Of a DNA stretch of 48,137 bases, positions 23,683 through 31,813 are shown in pieces. This stretch comes from SIG440 sp045645905. GTDB taxonomy: Bacteria > Bacillota > Clostridia > Monoglobales > Monoglobaceae. The stretch lies in NCBI GenBank assembly GCA_045645905.1, contig JAZRJT010000022.1, positions 1 through 48,137 on the forward strand, read 5' to 3'. Under the pieces are notes generated by a model that saw only the letters and a program-made list of their open reading frames with translations, was not told the origin of the DNA and searched no databases. The translations under genes were made by a program, and so were the position numbers. Numbering within the stretch: position 1 is the first letter of the stretch; every line of letters starts with the position of its first letter.

Positions 23683-24621
23683 TTAGACAACCAAACCGGT
23701 TGTTTCGTCGCTGTTTGTAATAAGGTTAAAGCATTGTACTGCGGCACCTGATGCACCTTTGCCTAAGTTGTCAAAGGAGGAAGCGATAAGAATTCTCTCA
23801 TCGTTGCCGCTGATGATTATTTCCATTGAGTCCTTGCCTGACATTTGGTTTGTTCCTATCATACCCTCATAGTCAAGGGGTAGAACTTTAATCAGTTTTT
23901 GATTTTTATAGTGGTTATCAAACAGCTTGTGTATTTCAGCCACGGTCATCTGTTTGATGAGCATTCTGCCGAAGAGCGGAATAGTAACCGTCATACCACT
24001 GTAAAAGTCAGCAACAATTGGTGAAAAGCAAGGCTCGTATGTAAGACCGCAGATAGCTTTCATTTCAGGAAGATGCTTGTGGGTCTGTGTTATGCCGTAC
24101 TGTCTTGGTGCACTGAATTCGACAGGTCTTTCAGCGTCTTCATACTCGGCAATCATTTTCTTTCCGCCGCCACTGTAGCCTGTGACAGATGTTGCTGTGA
24201 TGGGGTAATCAGGCGAGATTATGCCGTTTGCAACCAATGGCGCCACAATCGAGCAAAAACCGCTTGCGTGACAGCCGGGAACGGCAATTCGCTTTGATGC
24301 AAGGATTTTGTTGCGGAATTCATCCGAAAGCTCAGGAAAACCGTATGCCCACTCGGGATTTGTGCGATGTGCTGTTGATGTATCAAGGATTTTTGTGTCG
24401 CAATCACCAATCGCCTCGATAATTTCTTTTGATGCCGCATCGGGAAGACACAAAAAGGCAACATCTGCCGAATTGATTGCAGCGGCTCTTGATGTTAAAT
24501 CCTTTCTCTTTTCCTCGGGAAGGGTGATAAGCTCTACATCCTGCCGTTCTAGAAGTCTGTCGTGTATTCTTAAACCGGTAGTGCCGACACTGCCGTCAAT
24601 AAAAACCTTTATCTTTTCCAC
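23683..24621 (-). CDS. argC: N-acetyl-gamma-glutamyl-phosphate reductase (short type 2 form)
   Basis: Reduces N-acetylglutamyl phosphate to the semialdehyde with NADPH. The 312 residues belong to the short ArgC type 2 subfamily: the start VFIDGSVGTTGLRIHDRL differs from the type 1 GxSGYxG form, and the length is about 30 shorter. The catalytic Cys117 lies in RIAVPGCHASGF. I set the start at GTG 24621 because AAAGGAG lies exactly 8 bp upstream. An in-frame ATG at 24651 would place that Shine-Dalgarno inside the coding region and overlap the operator at 24637-24650. First gene of the arg operon. Confidence 0.94.
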   Translation of the reverse strand: MEKIKVFIDGSVGTTGLRIHDRLLERQDVELITLPEEKRKDLTSRAAAINSADVAFLCLPDAASKEIIEAIGDCDTKILDTSTAHRTNPEWAYGFPELSDEFRNKILASKRIAVPGCHASGFCSIVAPLVANGIISPDYPITATSVTGYSGGGKKMIAEYEDAERPVEFSAPRQYGITQTHKHLPEMKAICGLTYEPCFSPIVADFYSGMTVTIPLFGRMLIKQMTVAEIHKLFDNHYKNQKLIKVLPLDYEGMIGTNQMSGKDSMEIIISGNDERILIASSFDNLGKGASGAAVQCFNLITNSDETTGLVV

Positions 24622-24636
24622 AGTCAAATCTCCTTT

Positions 24637-24650
24637 TGCATAAAAATTCA
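24637..24650 (-). promoter_or_regulatory. ARG box 1 (ArgR operator) between promoter and argC
   Basis: TGCATAAAAATTCA, one mismatch from the ArgR half-site palindrome TGAATAAAAATTCA. It lies about 8-21 bp downstream of the predicted transcription start, well placed to block transcription. Confidence 0.65.
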
Positions 24651-24664
24651 TCAGTATACCTTAT

Positions 24665-24693
24665 ATTAAACCACAAATTATGGAAAAAATCAA
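24665..24693 (-). promoter_or_regulatory. sigma-A type promoter of the arg operon
   Basis: On the minus strand TTGATT (24693-24688), 17-bp spacer, TTTAAT (24670-24665), 44 bp before the argC GTG. Confidence 0.7.
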
Positions 24694-24702
24694 TAGTGTT
24701 TT

Positions 24703-24736
24703 TGCATAAATATTCAAAAAAATTCATAAAAATACA
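24703..24736 (-). promoter_or_regulatory. tandem ARG boxes 2 and 3 upstream of the arg promoter
   Basis: TGCATAAATATTCA (24703-24716) is one mismatch from consensus. A weaker TTCATAAAAATACA (24723-24736) follows at 20-bp spacing, the helical spacing that ArgR hexamers use on paired boxes. Both lie just upstream of the -35. Confidence 0.6.
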
Positions 24737-24762
24737 GTCATCTTGTATAAAAGATGACTGTA
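24733..24762 (-). terminator. intrinsic terminator of the rpmH-rnpA-yidD-yidC-jag operon
   Basis: TACAGTCATCTT and AAGATGACTGTA, 12 pairs around a 6-nt loop, followed on the minus strand by TTTTTATG and a T-rich stretch, 11 bp after the jag stop. Confidence 0.85.
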
Positions 24763-24772
24763 AAATATTTTA

Positions 24773-25591
24773 TTATTCTTCACCCTTGGCAAGTGACACA
24801 ACCATACGGCGGTTGGGTTCTTCACCAATACTGTGAGTTTTAATTTTGGGATTGTTCTGAAGCGCTGCGTGAATGATGCGTCTTTCGTTGGCTGTCATTG
24901 GCTCGAGGGTAATTGATTTTTTGTCACGAAGAACGCTGCGTTCCAAACCGTGAGCAAGTCTTACCAATGTGTCTTCGCGCTTTGAACGATAGTTTTCAGT
25001 GTCGATGTTAACCTTTACATAAGGCATATTTTTGTTTCTGTTTACATACAGTACTGCAAGCATCTGTACGGCATCAAGTGTGTCACCGCGCTTGCCGATA
25101 AGAAGACCCATCTTATCACCTGACACGTCAATGTTAATAATGTTTTTGTCAAGCTTGATGTGAAGCTCAAATGTAAGACCAATCTTTGTGAGAAGCTCTG
25201 ATACAAAATATTTTGCATCGTCAACAGCTGACTTGGGAATAACAAAATCCTCATCAACTTCAGCGCGCTTTCTTTCGGGCTTTGCCGGTGCAGGAGCAGC
25301 TTCAACAACGGGTAATTCAGGTGTTTCTGCCTTCTCGGTTTTTTGAACTTTTTCAGCCTTGGGAGCCTTTTCGCGTTTTACGGGCTTTTCAGCCTTGGGG
25401 GCATCTGCTTCTTCGTCAGCCTTTCTCCAGGCAACGATTTCAACCTCAGAACCGACTAAGAATTTCATAAGACCTTTGCCGATTTCTTTTGTTATGGTGT
25501 AGCCTACTTCATCTTTGGCAACGCCCAGTTCCTGAGCTGCAAGTTCTAATGCTTCATCGAGATTTTTTGCGTTTTTTTCTATTTTTAACAT
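24773..25591 (-). CDS. jag: RNA-binding protein Jag/KhpB (EloR)
   Basis: Cytoplasmic RNA-binding regulator of cell elongation in Firmicutes. The 272 residues hold the Jag_N domain (about 1-55), a Lys/Glu/Pro/Ala-rich linker (about 58-115), a type II KH domain with the GxxG loop in GLLIGKRGDTLDAVQML, and a C-terminal R3H domain (SKREDTLVRLAHGLERSV to MTANERRIIHAAL). GAAGGAG precedes the ATG at 25591. The start overlaps the yidC 3' end by 38 bp, indicating coupled translation, which is the usual arrangement. Identification is secure. Confidence 0.95.
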   Translation of the reverse strand: MLKIEKNAKNLDEALELAAQELGVAKDEVGYTITKEIGKGLMKFLVGSEVEIVAWRKADEEADAPKAEKPVKREKAPKAEKVQKTEKAETPELPVVEAAPAPAKPERKRAEVDEDFVIPKSAVDDAKYFVSELLTKIGLTFELHIKLDKNIINIDVSGDKMGLLIGKRGDTLDAVQMLAVLYVNRNKNMPYVKVNIDTENYRSKREDTLVRLAHGLERSVLRDKKSITLEPMTANERRIIHAALQNNPKIKTHSIGEEPNRRMVVSLAKGEE

Positions 25592-26606
25592 TGTTAATTT
25601 CTCCTTCTAATTCTTCAAGGCTGATGTCATTTTTAAAGAATTTTTTAACATATATTTGTTGCAGGATCTGAATAATATTGCTTACTGTCCAGTAAAGACC
25701 GATTGCTGCCGGAAGTGTAAATGCAAACCATGCCGAGAACAAGGGCATAATTGTTGTCATTGTCTTCATGGTGTCACCGGCTGTACCGCTATTGTTCTGC
25801 GGTTTTTCGTTTTCGGCAAGAACAACATTTTTATCCTTCTTTGCACTGTCGGGGCGTGAAATATAGCTTGCAAGCCATGAACTGAAGCCCGAAAGTGCGG
25901 GGATAATCCAAAGAAGAACTGTGTTGAGAGTAATGCCGGCAATGTTTCCGGTAAATATTCCCAAAAGCTTTCCAAAGCTTGGCGTTTCGGAAAGGTCCAT
26001 TCCGAAAAAGTCGAAATTGATAGGCTTGATGGCTTCAGTCCAACTCTGGATTGCAGGATGCTGCAATATTTCGGGGTGCTTGAATATCATCTGTGCAATC
26101 TGAATTTCGTTGTTGCCAAAGGTGTTGTTTGCCATTTTTTCCTGATAGCTAACGGGAACAATCTTGGCAAGAGCCTCGGGCAGAGCATCGGGGTTTGATG
26201 CCGCCCATGCGTTGAATGCCTCGGCAATGCGCCAGGTATCTTCAAAGCCTACGCCCATCATATAAACTATAGGTTTTCTTACAACCCAGTAAAGGGCAAT
26301 GATTATAGGAAACTGTATAAGCATTGGCAAACAGCCGCCTGTTGGGTTGATGCCGTATTTCTGATACAGCTTCATTGTTTCCTGATTAAGCTTGTCTTTG
26401 TCATTGGCATACTTTTTCTGCACTTCCATCAAAAGAGGCTGAATTTTCTGAGTTTTTGCCATTGACCGTCTTTGTTTAAGGTCCAGAGGGAATAAAATCA
26501 GCTTGATAAATACTGTAAACAAAATTATTGCAAAGCCGTAGTTGCCGATAATTCTGTAAAACAAATCAAGAATCCATCCCAGACCTGTCATAATGTACGA
26601 TAGCAT
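25554..26606 (-). CDS. yidC: membrane protein insertase YidC/SpoIIIJ
   Basis: Inserts and folds inner-membrane proteins. The 350-residue Gram-positive-type protein lacks the large periplasmic domain of E. coli YidC. The first helix is GFAIILFTVFIKLILFPLDL, followed by the cytoplasmic hairpin QRRSMAKTQKIQPLLMEVQKKYAND with KYGINPTGGCLPMLIQFPIIIALYWV, and more helices near 235-260 and 290-325, where MPLFSAWFAFTLPAAIGLYW is highly conserved. The conserved arginine in the hydrophilic groove is expected in LKQRRS. There is no lipobox: the start MLSYIMTGLGWILDLFYRII has no N-terminal signal. GGAGG precedes the ATG. Confidence 0.95.
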   Translation of the reverse strand: MLSYIMTGLGWILDLFYRIIGNYGFAIILFTVFIKLILFPLDLKQRRSMAKTQKIQPLLMEVQKKYANDKDKLNQETMKLYQKYGINPTGGCLPMLIQFPIIIALYWVVRKPIVYMMGVGFEDTWRIAEAFNAWAASNPDALPEALAKIVPVSYQEKMANNTFGNNEIQIAQMIFKHPEILQHPAIQSWTEAIKPINFDFFGMDLSETPSFGKLLGIFTGNIAGITLNTVLLWIIPALSGFSSWLASYISRPDSAKKDKNVVLAENEKPQNNSGTAGDTMKTMTTIMPLFSAWFAFTLPAAIGLYWTVSNIIQILQQIYVKKFFKNDISLEELEGEINNVKNRKKRKKSR

Positions 26607-26665
26607 TGTAAATATCCTCCGGAAAAAAAGGTTAATTATGTGCCGGGTTGCTTATGTTTATATTC

Positions 26666-26884
26666 TCAGGGCATATCAATGCCGCCCTTTGAAAAGGGGT
26701 TACACCGAAGAATGCGCCATAAAGCCTTAAGGGAACCCTTAAAAACTCCATATTTGCGGATGGCAAGGATTGCATATTCCGAGCACGTAGGATAAAAACG
26801 GCAGCTTGGGGGAGTAAGTGGTGAAATAAACCTTCGGTAAAGTTTAATTAATCCGATAAAAAGATTTGAAAGCAGTTTATTCAT
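26666..26884 (-). CDS. yidD: membrane protein insertion efficiency factor YidD
   Basis: A 72-residue peripheral membrane protein that assists YidC. It starts with an amphipathic segment (NKLLSNLFIGLIKLYRRFIS) and carries the family core CRFYPTCSEYA (Cys28, Cys34) and CNPFSKGGID. The ATG at 26884 lies inside the end of rnpA (8-bp overlap). A longer frame upstream is only the rnpA sequence in another phase. The order rpmH-rnpA-yidD-yidC-jag is canonical. Confidence 0.95.
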   Translation of the reverse strand: MNKLLSNLFIGLIKLYRRFISPLTPPSCRFYPTCSEYAILAIRKYGVFKGSLKALWRILRCNPFSKGGIDMP

Positions 26885-27230
26885 TTTTGTATACTCCAAG
26901 TTTTTTAACTGCCTGAATAAAGTCTGCAGATAGCTTTTCATAGGGGCATTCAGCCGTGCGGCCACGTGCCACAAGCACAAAGTCAAAGCCCTGCAGAATG
27001 CTTGCGGAGTTTATACGATAAACCTCACGCAGACGGCGTTTTGCACGGTTTCTGATAACCGCTTTGCCGATTTTTTTGCTGACGGTAATCCCCAAACGGT
27101 TGTGGGAAAGACCGTTGGCTTTTGCGTAAACAACAACCGAGGGGAAGACCTGAGAGCTACCCTTGTTGTATAGCTTTTTGAACTGTGTATTGAGAACGAG
27201 GCTTGTTGCCCCGCCAATTGACTCTCGCAT
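26877..27230 (-). CDS. rnpA: ribonuclease P protein component
   Basis: Protein subunit of RNase P, which matures tRNA 5' ends with the rnpB RNA (not in this window). The 117 residues contain the RNR signature AVIRNRAKRRLREVYR at about 60-75 and the FVLVARGRTA segment. The ATG at 27230 has GGGAG 8 bp upstream. It follows rpmH, separated by 90 bp that hold a partial terminator hairpin (27301-27322). Confidence 0.96.
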   Translation of the reverse strand: MRESIGGATSLVLNTQFKKLYNKGSSQVFPSVVVYAKANGLSHNRLGITVSKKIGKAVIRNRAKRRLREVYRINSASILQGFDFVLVARGRTAECPYEKLSADFIQAVKKLGVYKNE

Positions 27231-27300
27231 AGGCTATCTCCCGTTGTAATTTACTCAAAAATTGACGTATCAGGGCAAAAAAATTGCCCGTAATAGTCAA

Positions 27301-27322
27301 AAAGACGCACAAAGGCGTCTTT
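27301..27322 (-). terminator. partial terminator / attenuator hairpin between rpmH and rnpA
   Basis: AAAGACGC and GCGTCTTT around a 6-nt loop, followed on the minus strand by only a few T before GAC. The hairpin overlaps the rpmH stop codon and probably lets part of the transcripts continue into rnpA, giving more L34 than RNase P protein. Confidence 0.6.
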
Positions 27323-27455
27323 AGGCTGACAATTTCTTTCTGCCCTTAAGTCTTCTTCTTGCTAAAACTTTGCGACCATTGCTGGTGGACATTCTTTTTC
27401 TGAAACCATGTTCTTTAGCTCTGTGTCTCTTCTTAGGCTGGAATGTTCTAAGCAT
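27321..27455 (-). CDS. rpmH: 50S ribosomal protein L34
   Basis: A 44-residue, very basic protein, MLRTFQPKKRHRAKEHGFRK at the start and LARRRLKGRKKLSA at the end, the standard L34 sequence and length. GGAGGG lies 7 bp upstream of the ATG at 27455. It is expressed from the consensus promoter at 27521-27549 and is first in the rpmH-rnpA-yidD-yidC-jag operon. Confidence 0.97.
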   Translation of the reverse strand: MLRTFQPKKRHRAKEHGFRKRMSTSNGRKVLARRRLKGRKKLSA

Positions 27456-27520
27456 TTGTATCCCTCCAATACAGTATCGTTTATTTGAAATTTAATAATT
27501 ATCTGTAAAACAGCCTTCTT

Positions 27521-27549
27521 ATTGTAGCACAAGTTTATCCGCTTGTCAA
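27521..27549 (-). promoter_or_regulatory. sigma-A type promoter of rpmH operon
   Basis: On the minus strand TTGACA (27549-27544), 17-bp spacer, TACAAT (27526-27521), 66 bp before rpmH. Confidence 0.85.
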
Positions 27550-27692
27550 CCCTTTATGGAGCGAAAAATTTATAAAAAATTTTTTGAGGGACAAAAACCG
27601 AAGATGTTGGGAGGGGATAAAACCAAAAATCAATATTTTGTGGTTTGGGACGGATTGTTAAAAAATAGACGGACAAATTGGATTTTTAGCTA
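27550..27692. other. AT-rich part of the rpmH-dnaA intergenic region, possible origin-associated sequence
   Basis: The 375-base rpmH-dnaA gap holds two divergent promoters. This central part has an AT-only tract (about 27564-27585), which could unwind, and a hairpin made from AAACCA at about 27622 and TGGTTT at about 27641. I do not see a cluster of TTATCCACA boxes. The only near match, TTATCCGCT at 27535, has two mismatches. The divergent gene orientation is origin-like; the box content is not. Confidence 0.35.
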
Positions 27693-27721
27693 TTGAAAAA
27701 GGTTGAAAAATCTGTTATTAT
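27693..27721 (+). promoter_or_regulatory. sigma-A type promoter of dnaA
   Basis: TTGAAA (27693-27698), 17-bp spacer, TATTAT (27716-27721). The leader of about 105 nt contains the hairpin ATGGCAAT-CCCC-ATTGCCGT (27770-27789). Confidence 0.7.
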
Positions 27722-27830
27722 ATTAGATGTGCAATTATGTATATATAATATTTTAATGTAGAAAAACCAATGGCAATCCCCATTGCCGTGGAAATAAATT
27801 CTGTAGTTTAAATTGAAAAGGAGTATTATT

Positions 27831-29156
27831 GTGGAAGAATTAAAACGTATATGGGAAAGGGTTCAGGCAGAACTTGCAGATGAAGTTTCGGCAGTTTCGT
27901 TTGATTCGTGGATAAAGCCGATTGAGGCGGTTGAGCTTGACGAAACAAAAATTACCCTGAAGGTGCCCTTTGCCGTAAACAAAAATATGATAATGACCAA
28001 ATATTTCTCACTTATCGAAAGCAGTCTTGAGGCGGTTACTTCGCATAAGTTTGATATTGATGTGGTTGTTGATGAAAAGAGCAAGGAAAAGGAACAGGTT
28101 GATTCCATTATGGTGGAGAATACCTTAAACAATAAATACACCTTTTCGTCATTCGTTGTGGGTAACAACAACGACCTTGCATATGTGGCATCACTTGCAC
28201 TTGCCGAGCGTCCAAAGGATGCGGCAAAACATTCAAACCCTCTGTTTTTATACGGGGGCAGCGGGCTTGGCAAGACTCATCTTTTGCAGGCTATAGGTAA
28301 CTATTTTATCGAGAATTATCCCAAGAAAAAGGTTCTTTATACCACTAGTGAAAAGTTCACATACGAGCTTATTAACGCAATTCAGAAAAAGAACAATCAG
28401 GATTTCAGGAACAAATACAGACACGTTGATTTGCTGCTTATCGACGACGTACAGTTCTTTGCAGGGAAGGAACGTGCTCAGGAAGAGTTTTTCCACACGT
28501 TTAATGCCCTTTATGAAAGGGACAAGCTGGTTGTTATGACCTCGGATAGACTTCCGTCTGAAATTCCTCAGCTTGAAGAGAGATTGGTTACACGTTTCAA
28601 CAGCGGTTTGCTGGCTGATGTTCAGCCACCTGATTTTGAAACAAGAATGGCAATCCTGAAGAACAAAATCCAAAGTGAGTATTTGTCGGTTGATGATGAG
28701 ATTGTTGAATTTATTGCTGACAGTATCAAATCAAACGTCCGTGACCTTGAAGGTGCGGTAAAGAGAATTCTTGTTTATGCGGGCATAAAACGCACCAACG
28801 AGATTTCAATGGAGCTCGCAACCGAGGCACTTCGTGATATTTTGTCTGTTCAGCCAAGGCGTGCAATCACAACCAAGCTGATTATTGAAGAAACCGAAAA
28901 ATATTTCAATCTTGCAAAGGGTTCGCTTGTTTCTAAAAAGCGCAGTGCAGACATTGCTCTTCCCAGACAGATTGCTATGTATATCTGCCGTGAAATTCTT
29001 GACGACCCGTCATTCCCCAAAATCGGTGAAGCATTTGGCGGCCGTGACCATACAACAGTTTTACATAATGTAAGAAAGATTGCAAGTGATATGGGGTCAG
29101 ATTCAGAGCTTGAAAGGACAGTAAAAGAAATTATTTCCAATATTAAAAAAGGTTAG
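27831..29156 (+). CDS. dnaA: chromosomal replication initiator protein DnaA
   Basis: ATP-dependent initiator that binds oriC and loads the helicase. The 441 residues have all four domains. Domain I lies at the N-terminus (ELKRIWERVQAELADEVSAV) and is followed by a short linker. The AAA+ domain has Walker A GGSGLGKT (142-149), Walker B LLIDDVQFF and sensor regions. The C-terminal DNA-binding domain has DIALPRQIAMYICREI and the signature FGGRDHTTVLH. I set the start at GTG 27831 because AAAGGAG lies 7 bp before it; a TTG at 27813 is upstream of that Shine-Dalgarno. Unusually, the next gene is mnmE, not dnaN. Confidence 0.97.
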   Translation: MEELKRIWERVQAELADEVSAVSFDSWIKPIEAVELDETKITLKVPFAVNKNMIMTKYFSLIESSLEAVTSHKFDIDVVVDEKSKEKEQVDSIMVENTLNNKYTFSSFVVGNNNDLAYVASLALAERPKDAAKHSNPLFLYGGSGLGKTHLLQAIGNYFIENYPKKKVLYTTSEKFTYELINAIQKKNNQDFRNKYRHVDLLLIDDVQFFAGKERAQEEFFHTFNALYERDKLVVMTSDRLPSEIPQLEERLVTRFNSGLLADVQPPDFETRMAILKNKIQSEYLSVDDEIVEFIADSIKSNVRDLEGAVKRILVYAGIKRTNEISMELATEALRDILSVQPRRAITTKLIIEETEKYFNLAKGSLVSKKRSADIALPRQIAMYICREILDDPSFPKIGEAFGGRDHTTVLHNVRKIASDMGSDSELERTVKEIISNIKKG

Positions 29157-29210
29157 TATTAGGCAGAGTTCAACAGCCTATCATACTGTCTAAGAACGGC
29201 AAATTGTTCC

Positions 29211-29274
29211 GTCATACTGCGCCTGAATGCTCGCAAAGGCACAAAGCATTTGCTCCGCTTCAGACTTGTATGAC
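29211..29274 (+). repeat. nested palindromic element between dnaA and mnmE
   Basis: GTCATAC (29211-29217) pairs with GTATGAC (29268-29274), CTGAA (29223-29227) with TTCAG (29259-29263), and AATGC with GCATT inside. A REP-like hairpin of about 64 nt in the 234-base gap between the two genes. Confidence 0.55.
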
Positions 29275-29294
29275 AAAAAATTTGCTCGTTTTAT

Positions 29295-29347
29295 CCAAGA
29301 TGCTATTCTGTTTCACTCAGCCTTGGAAAAAACAGATGATACAGAAT
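29295..29347 (+). other. possible RNA pseudoknot upstream of mnmE
   Basis: CCAAG (29295-29299) can pair with CTTGG (29322-29326), while ATTCTGT (29305-29311), inside that loop, can pair with ACAGAAT (29341-29347) outside it: an H-type arrangement 43 bp before the mnmE start. Stems of 5 and 7 bp could be chance. Confidence 0.3.
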
Positions 29348-29390
29348 AAAAGAGAAAAGGAAAAATCGTAAAACGGTTTTGGTGATATAT

Positions 29391-30785
29391 ATGAAAGCCT
29401 TTGATACTATTGCCGCAATTGCCACGCCTATGGGTGTGGGAGGCATTGCTATTATAAGAATAAGCGGTGAGTCAGCCGAGGAAATGACAGGCAAAATTAC
29501 CTTTCCTAAAAACGGAAGGAGCCTGACTGCTCTTGAAAGTCACAAGCTGACTTTGGCGGATATCAGGCGTCAGGCAGACGGCTCAATTTTAGATGAGGCT
29601 TTGGTTGCCGTGATGCGTGGCACGAGTTCCTACACAGGTGAAACTGTGGTTGAGATAAACTGCCATGGCGGATATATGGCGGCAGAATCGGTAATGGAGG
29701 AGCTGTTTCGTGCAGGTGTCAGACAGGCAGAGCCGGGTGAATTTACAAGACGTGCGGTGATGAACGGTAAGATGGACCTTATCCGTGCAGAAGCTGTTGT
29801 TGACCTTATACATTCAAATTCGACTCTGGGACAGTCAAATGCTGCAAAGGCACTTTCGGGTAAGCTATCTGAAAAGGTAAATAAAATTCGTGAAAAGGCC
29901 GTTGAATTTGCGGCGAATATTTCGGCAATAGCCGATTATCCCGAAGAAATTGATGATATGCCTGCCGACGAGCTTGAAAAACGTATCTGTGATATCACAT
30001 CGGATATTGACGATATGATTGGCGGTTTTTCGCGGGGCAGAATTATGCGTGAGGGAATTACCACCGTTATTGCCGGACGCCCCAATGTGGGTAAATCGTC
30101 ACTCCTTAATGCACTCAGCAGATGTGAAAGGGCTATTGTCACAGATATTCCCGGTACAACCCGTGACACCATAGAGGAATATGTTAATTTAAGCGGTGTG
30201 GCACTTAAACTGATTGATACTGCCGGAATTCGTGAAAGTGATAATTCGGTTGAAAGGATTGGTATTGAGAAGGCGCGCGAAAATATCGAAAATGCCGACC
30301 TTTGTCTGTTTGTTGTGGACAGCTCGCAGGGGCTGACCGATGAAGATATAGAAATTTTTAGGTATATGAATGGCAAAAATACAATAGTAATATTAAATAA
30401 GACGGACAAAGGCACGTTTATGACTAAAGAAGCTTTTGCAAAAGAACTTGGAGCGGACGCTTCGTCCTTTGTGCTCACGGCAACACCACAAAATGGCGAA
30501 ATTATTGGTATTGACTGCTTAGAAGAAAAGATTTCACAGATGTTTTTGCAGGGTGAGATAAATGCTGATGATGTGTTTATTTCAAATGACCGTCAGAAAA
30601 ATGCATTGATTAAGGCTAAAAATGTTGCACTTGGTATGATTGATGGTGTAAAAATGGGCTTGCCTTGCGATATGCTGTATGTTGACCTTGAGGAGGTCAT
30701 TGCGGCATTAGGCGAGGTGACAGGACAGACTGTACAGGAAGAAATTATTGACCGTGTTTTTGAACGGTTTTGTGTTGGAAAGTAA
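29391..30785 (+). CDS. mnmE: tRNA uridine-5-carboxymethylaminomethyl(34) synthesis GTPase MnmE
   Basis: Dimeric GTPase that with MnmG modifies U34 of tRNAs reading split codon boxes. The 464 residues show the N-terminal tetrahydrofolate-binding domain (AFDTIAAIATPMGVGGIAII), a helical domain, the inserted G domain with GRPNVGKS (229-236), DIPGTTRD (G3-like DTAGIR follows) and NKTD, and the C-terminal FCVGK whose cysteine is catalytic. ATG 29391 is preceded by GGTGAT at 6 bp. In Bacillus mnmE lies beyond jag and next to mnmG; here it follows dnaA and mnmG is absent. Confidence 0.95.
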   Translation: MKAFDTIAAIATPMGVGGIAIIRISGESAEEMTGKITFPKNGRSLTALESHKLTLADIRRQADGSILDEALVAVMRGTSSYTGETVVEINCHGGYMAAESVMEELFRAGVRQAEPGEFTRRAVMNGKMDLIRAEAVVDLIHSNSTLGQSNAAKALSGKLSEKVNKIREKAVEFAANISAIADYPEEIDDMPADELEKRICDITSDIDDMIGGFSRGRIMREGITTVIAGRPNVGKSSLLNALSRCERAIVTDIPGTTRDTIEEYVNLSGVALKLIDTAGIRESDNSVERIGIEKARENIENADLCLFVVDSSQGLTDEDIEIFRYMNGKNTIVILNKTDKGTFMTKEAFAKELGADASSFVLTATPQNGEIIGIDCLEEKISQMFLQGEINADDVFISNDRQKNALIKAKNVALGMIDGVKMGLPCDMLYVDLEEVIAALGEVTGQTVQEEIIDRVFERFCVGK

Positions 30786-30799
30786 CAGAGGATATGAAA

Positions 30800-31789
30800 A
30801 TGGGAAAAGGATTTGAGCTCAAGTTCAGCTTTGTTGAAAAATGGGGCAGGATTGCCCGGGCTGAATATCTTCAAATATACATATATGCACTAAGCTGTTT
30901 TAAAAAGAACGGCAAGGTGCTGAGCATTGACGAAATTTCAAAGAAATTGCACATTGACCGTGAGGCAGTGCTTGATGCTATAGATTTTTGGGTCACAGCC
31001 GAGGTTTTAGACGGTGACGGCGAGGAGTACACCTTCCCCGGTGAAAAGAAGGCTGCCGAAAAAAAGAGCAAACCCTCTGCTGCGGCAAGACTCCGGACAA
31101 GGCCGTCATATACTGCGGCTGAAATTGATGCAACCGCATCGGTAAACGAGAGTGTTGACTATCTGTTTAAACAGGCAGAGGCGATTTTGGGCAAGCTTCT
31201 CAGTCCGTCGGATTTTGAACTTATTTATTCGTTTGTTGACTGGCTTGGGTTACCTGTAGAGGTTGTGACAATGCTGCTGCAGTTTGCGGCAAGTCAGGGT
31301 AAAACGGGCAAGCGTTATCTTGAAACCGTGGCTATTGACTGGGCAGACAAGGGTATCAATACCTATGAAAGCGCAGAGGAATATATCCGTGAGATAGAAC
31401 TGAAAATGTCAAATGAAGGCAAGGTAAGGGGAATCCTTGGTATATATGACCGAGCTCTTACACAAACCGAGAAGAAATATATAGGTTCGTGGGTTGGTGA
31501 AAAGAACATTCCCACAGAGCTTATTGCCGAGGCTTATGACCGCACTGTAGCCGCAACGGGAAAGCTTAGCTGGGCGTATATGAATAAAATTCTGCTCAGT
31601 TGGCAGGAGCAGGGACTTGAAAATATCGAAAAGGTCAAGGCAAACGAAGAAATGTTCAAGATTAAAAATTCACCCGTAAAGACAAAAACCGGCGGCAAAA
31701 AGAGTAAGTTTAATAACTATGAGGACACCAACAAGCCTGATTATTCGAATTTTGCTGAAGAAATCCTGAAAGATATGCTGGGTGAGTGA
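30800..31789 (+). CDS. DnaD domain protein (replication initiation)
   Basis: A primosome-type protein of the DnaD/DnaB(Bacillus) superfamily that remodels DNA at the origin before helicase loading. The 329 residues have an N-terminal winged-helix region (AEYLQIYIYALSCFKKNGKV to DFWVTAEVLDGDGEEYTF), a Lys/Ala-rich linker, and two tandem C-terminal DDBH2 domains: SPSDFELIYSFVDWLGLPVEVV to YLETVAIDWADKGI, and TQTEKKYIGSWVGEKNIPTELI to WAYMNKILLSWQEQGL, each ending in the Y/W-x-x-x-I-L-x-x-W motif. I chose ATG 30800 because AGAGG is 8 bp upstream; ATG 30794 is too close to it. It sits in a dnaA-mnmE-dnaD-like-dnaC-like series. Confidence 0.88.
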   Translation: MGKGFELKFSFVEKWGRIARAEYLQIYIYALSCFKKNGKVLSIDEISKKLHIDREAVLDAIDFWVTAEVLDGDGEEYTFPGEKKAAEKKSKPSAAARLRTRPSYTAAEIDATASVNESVDYLFKQAEAILGKLLSPSDFELIYSFVDWLGLPVEVVTMLLQFAASQGKTGKRYLETVAIDWADKGINTYESAEEYIREIELKMSNEGKVRGILGIYDRALTQTEKKYIGSWVGEKNIPTELIAEAYDRTVAATGKLSWAYMNKILLSWQEQGLENIEKVKANEEMFKIKNSPVKTKTGGKKSKFNNYEDTNKPDYSNFAEEILKDMLGE

Positions 31790-31813
31790 AAAAGGAAAGA
31801 TTGTAAAAGACAA

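Noticed and set aside
27535..27543. Candidate DnaA box TTATCCGCT in the rpmH-dnaA gap, and TTATCCAAG after dnaA
   Set aside because: Each differs from TTATCCACA at two positions and no cluster exists, so I do not call an oriC.
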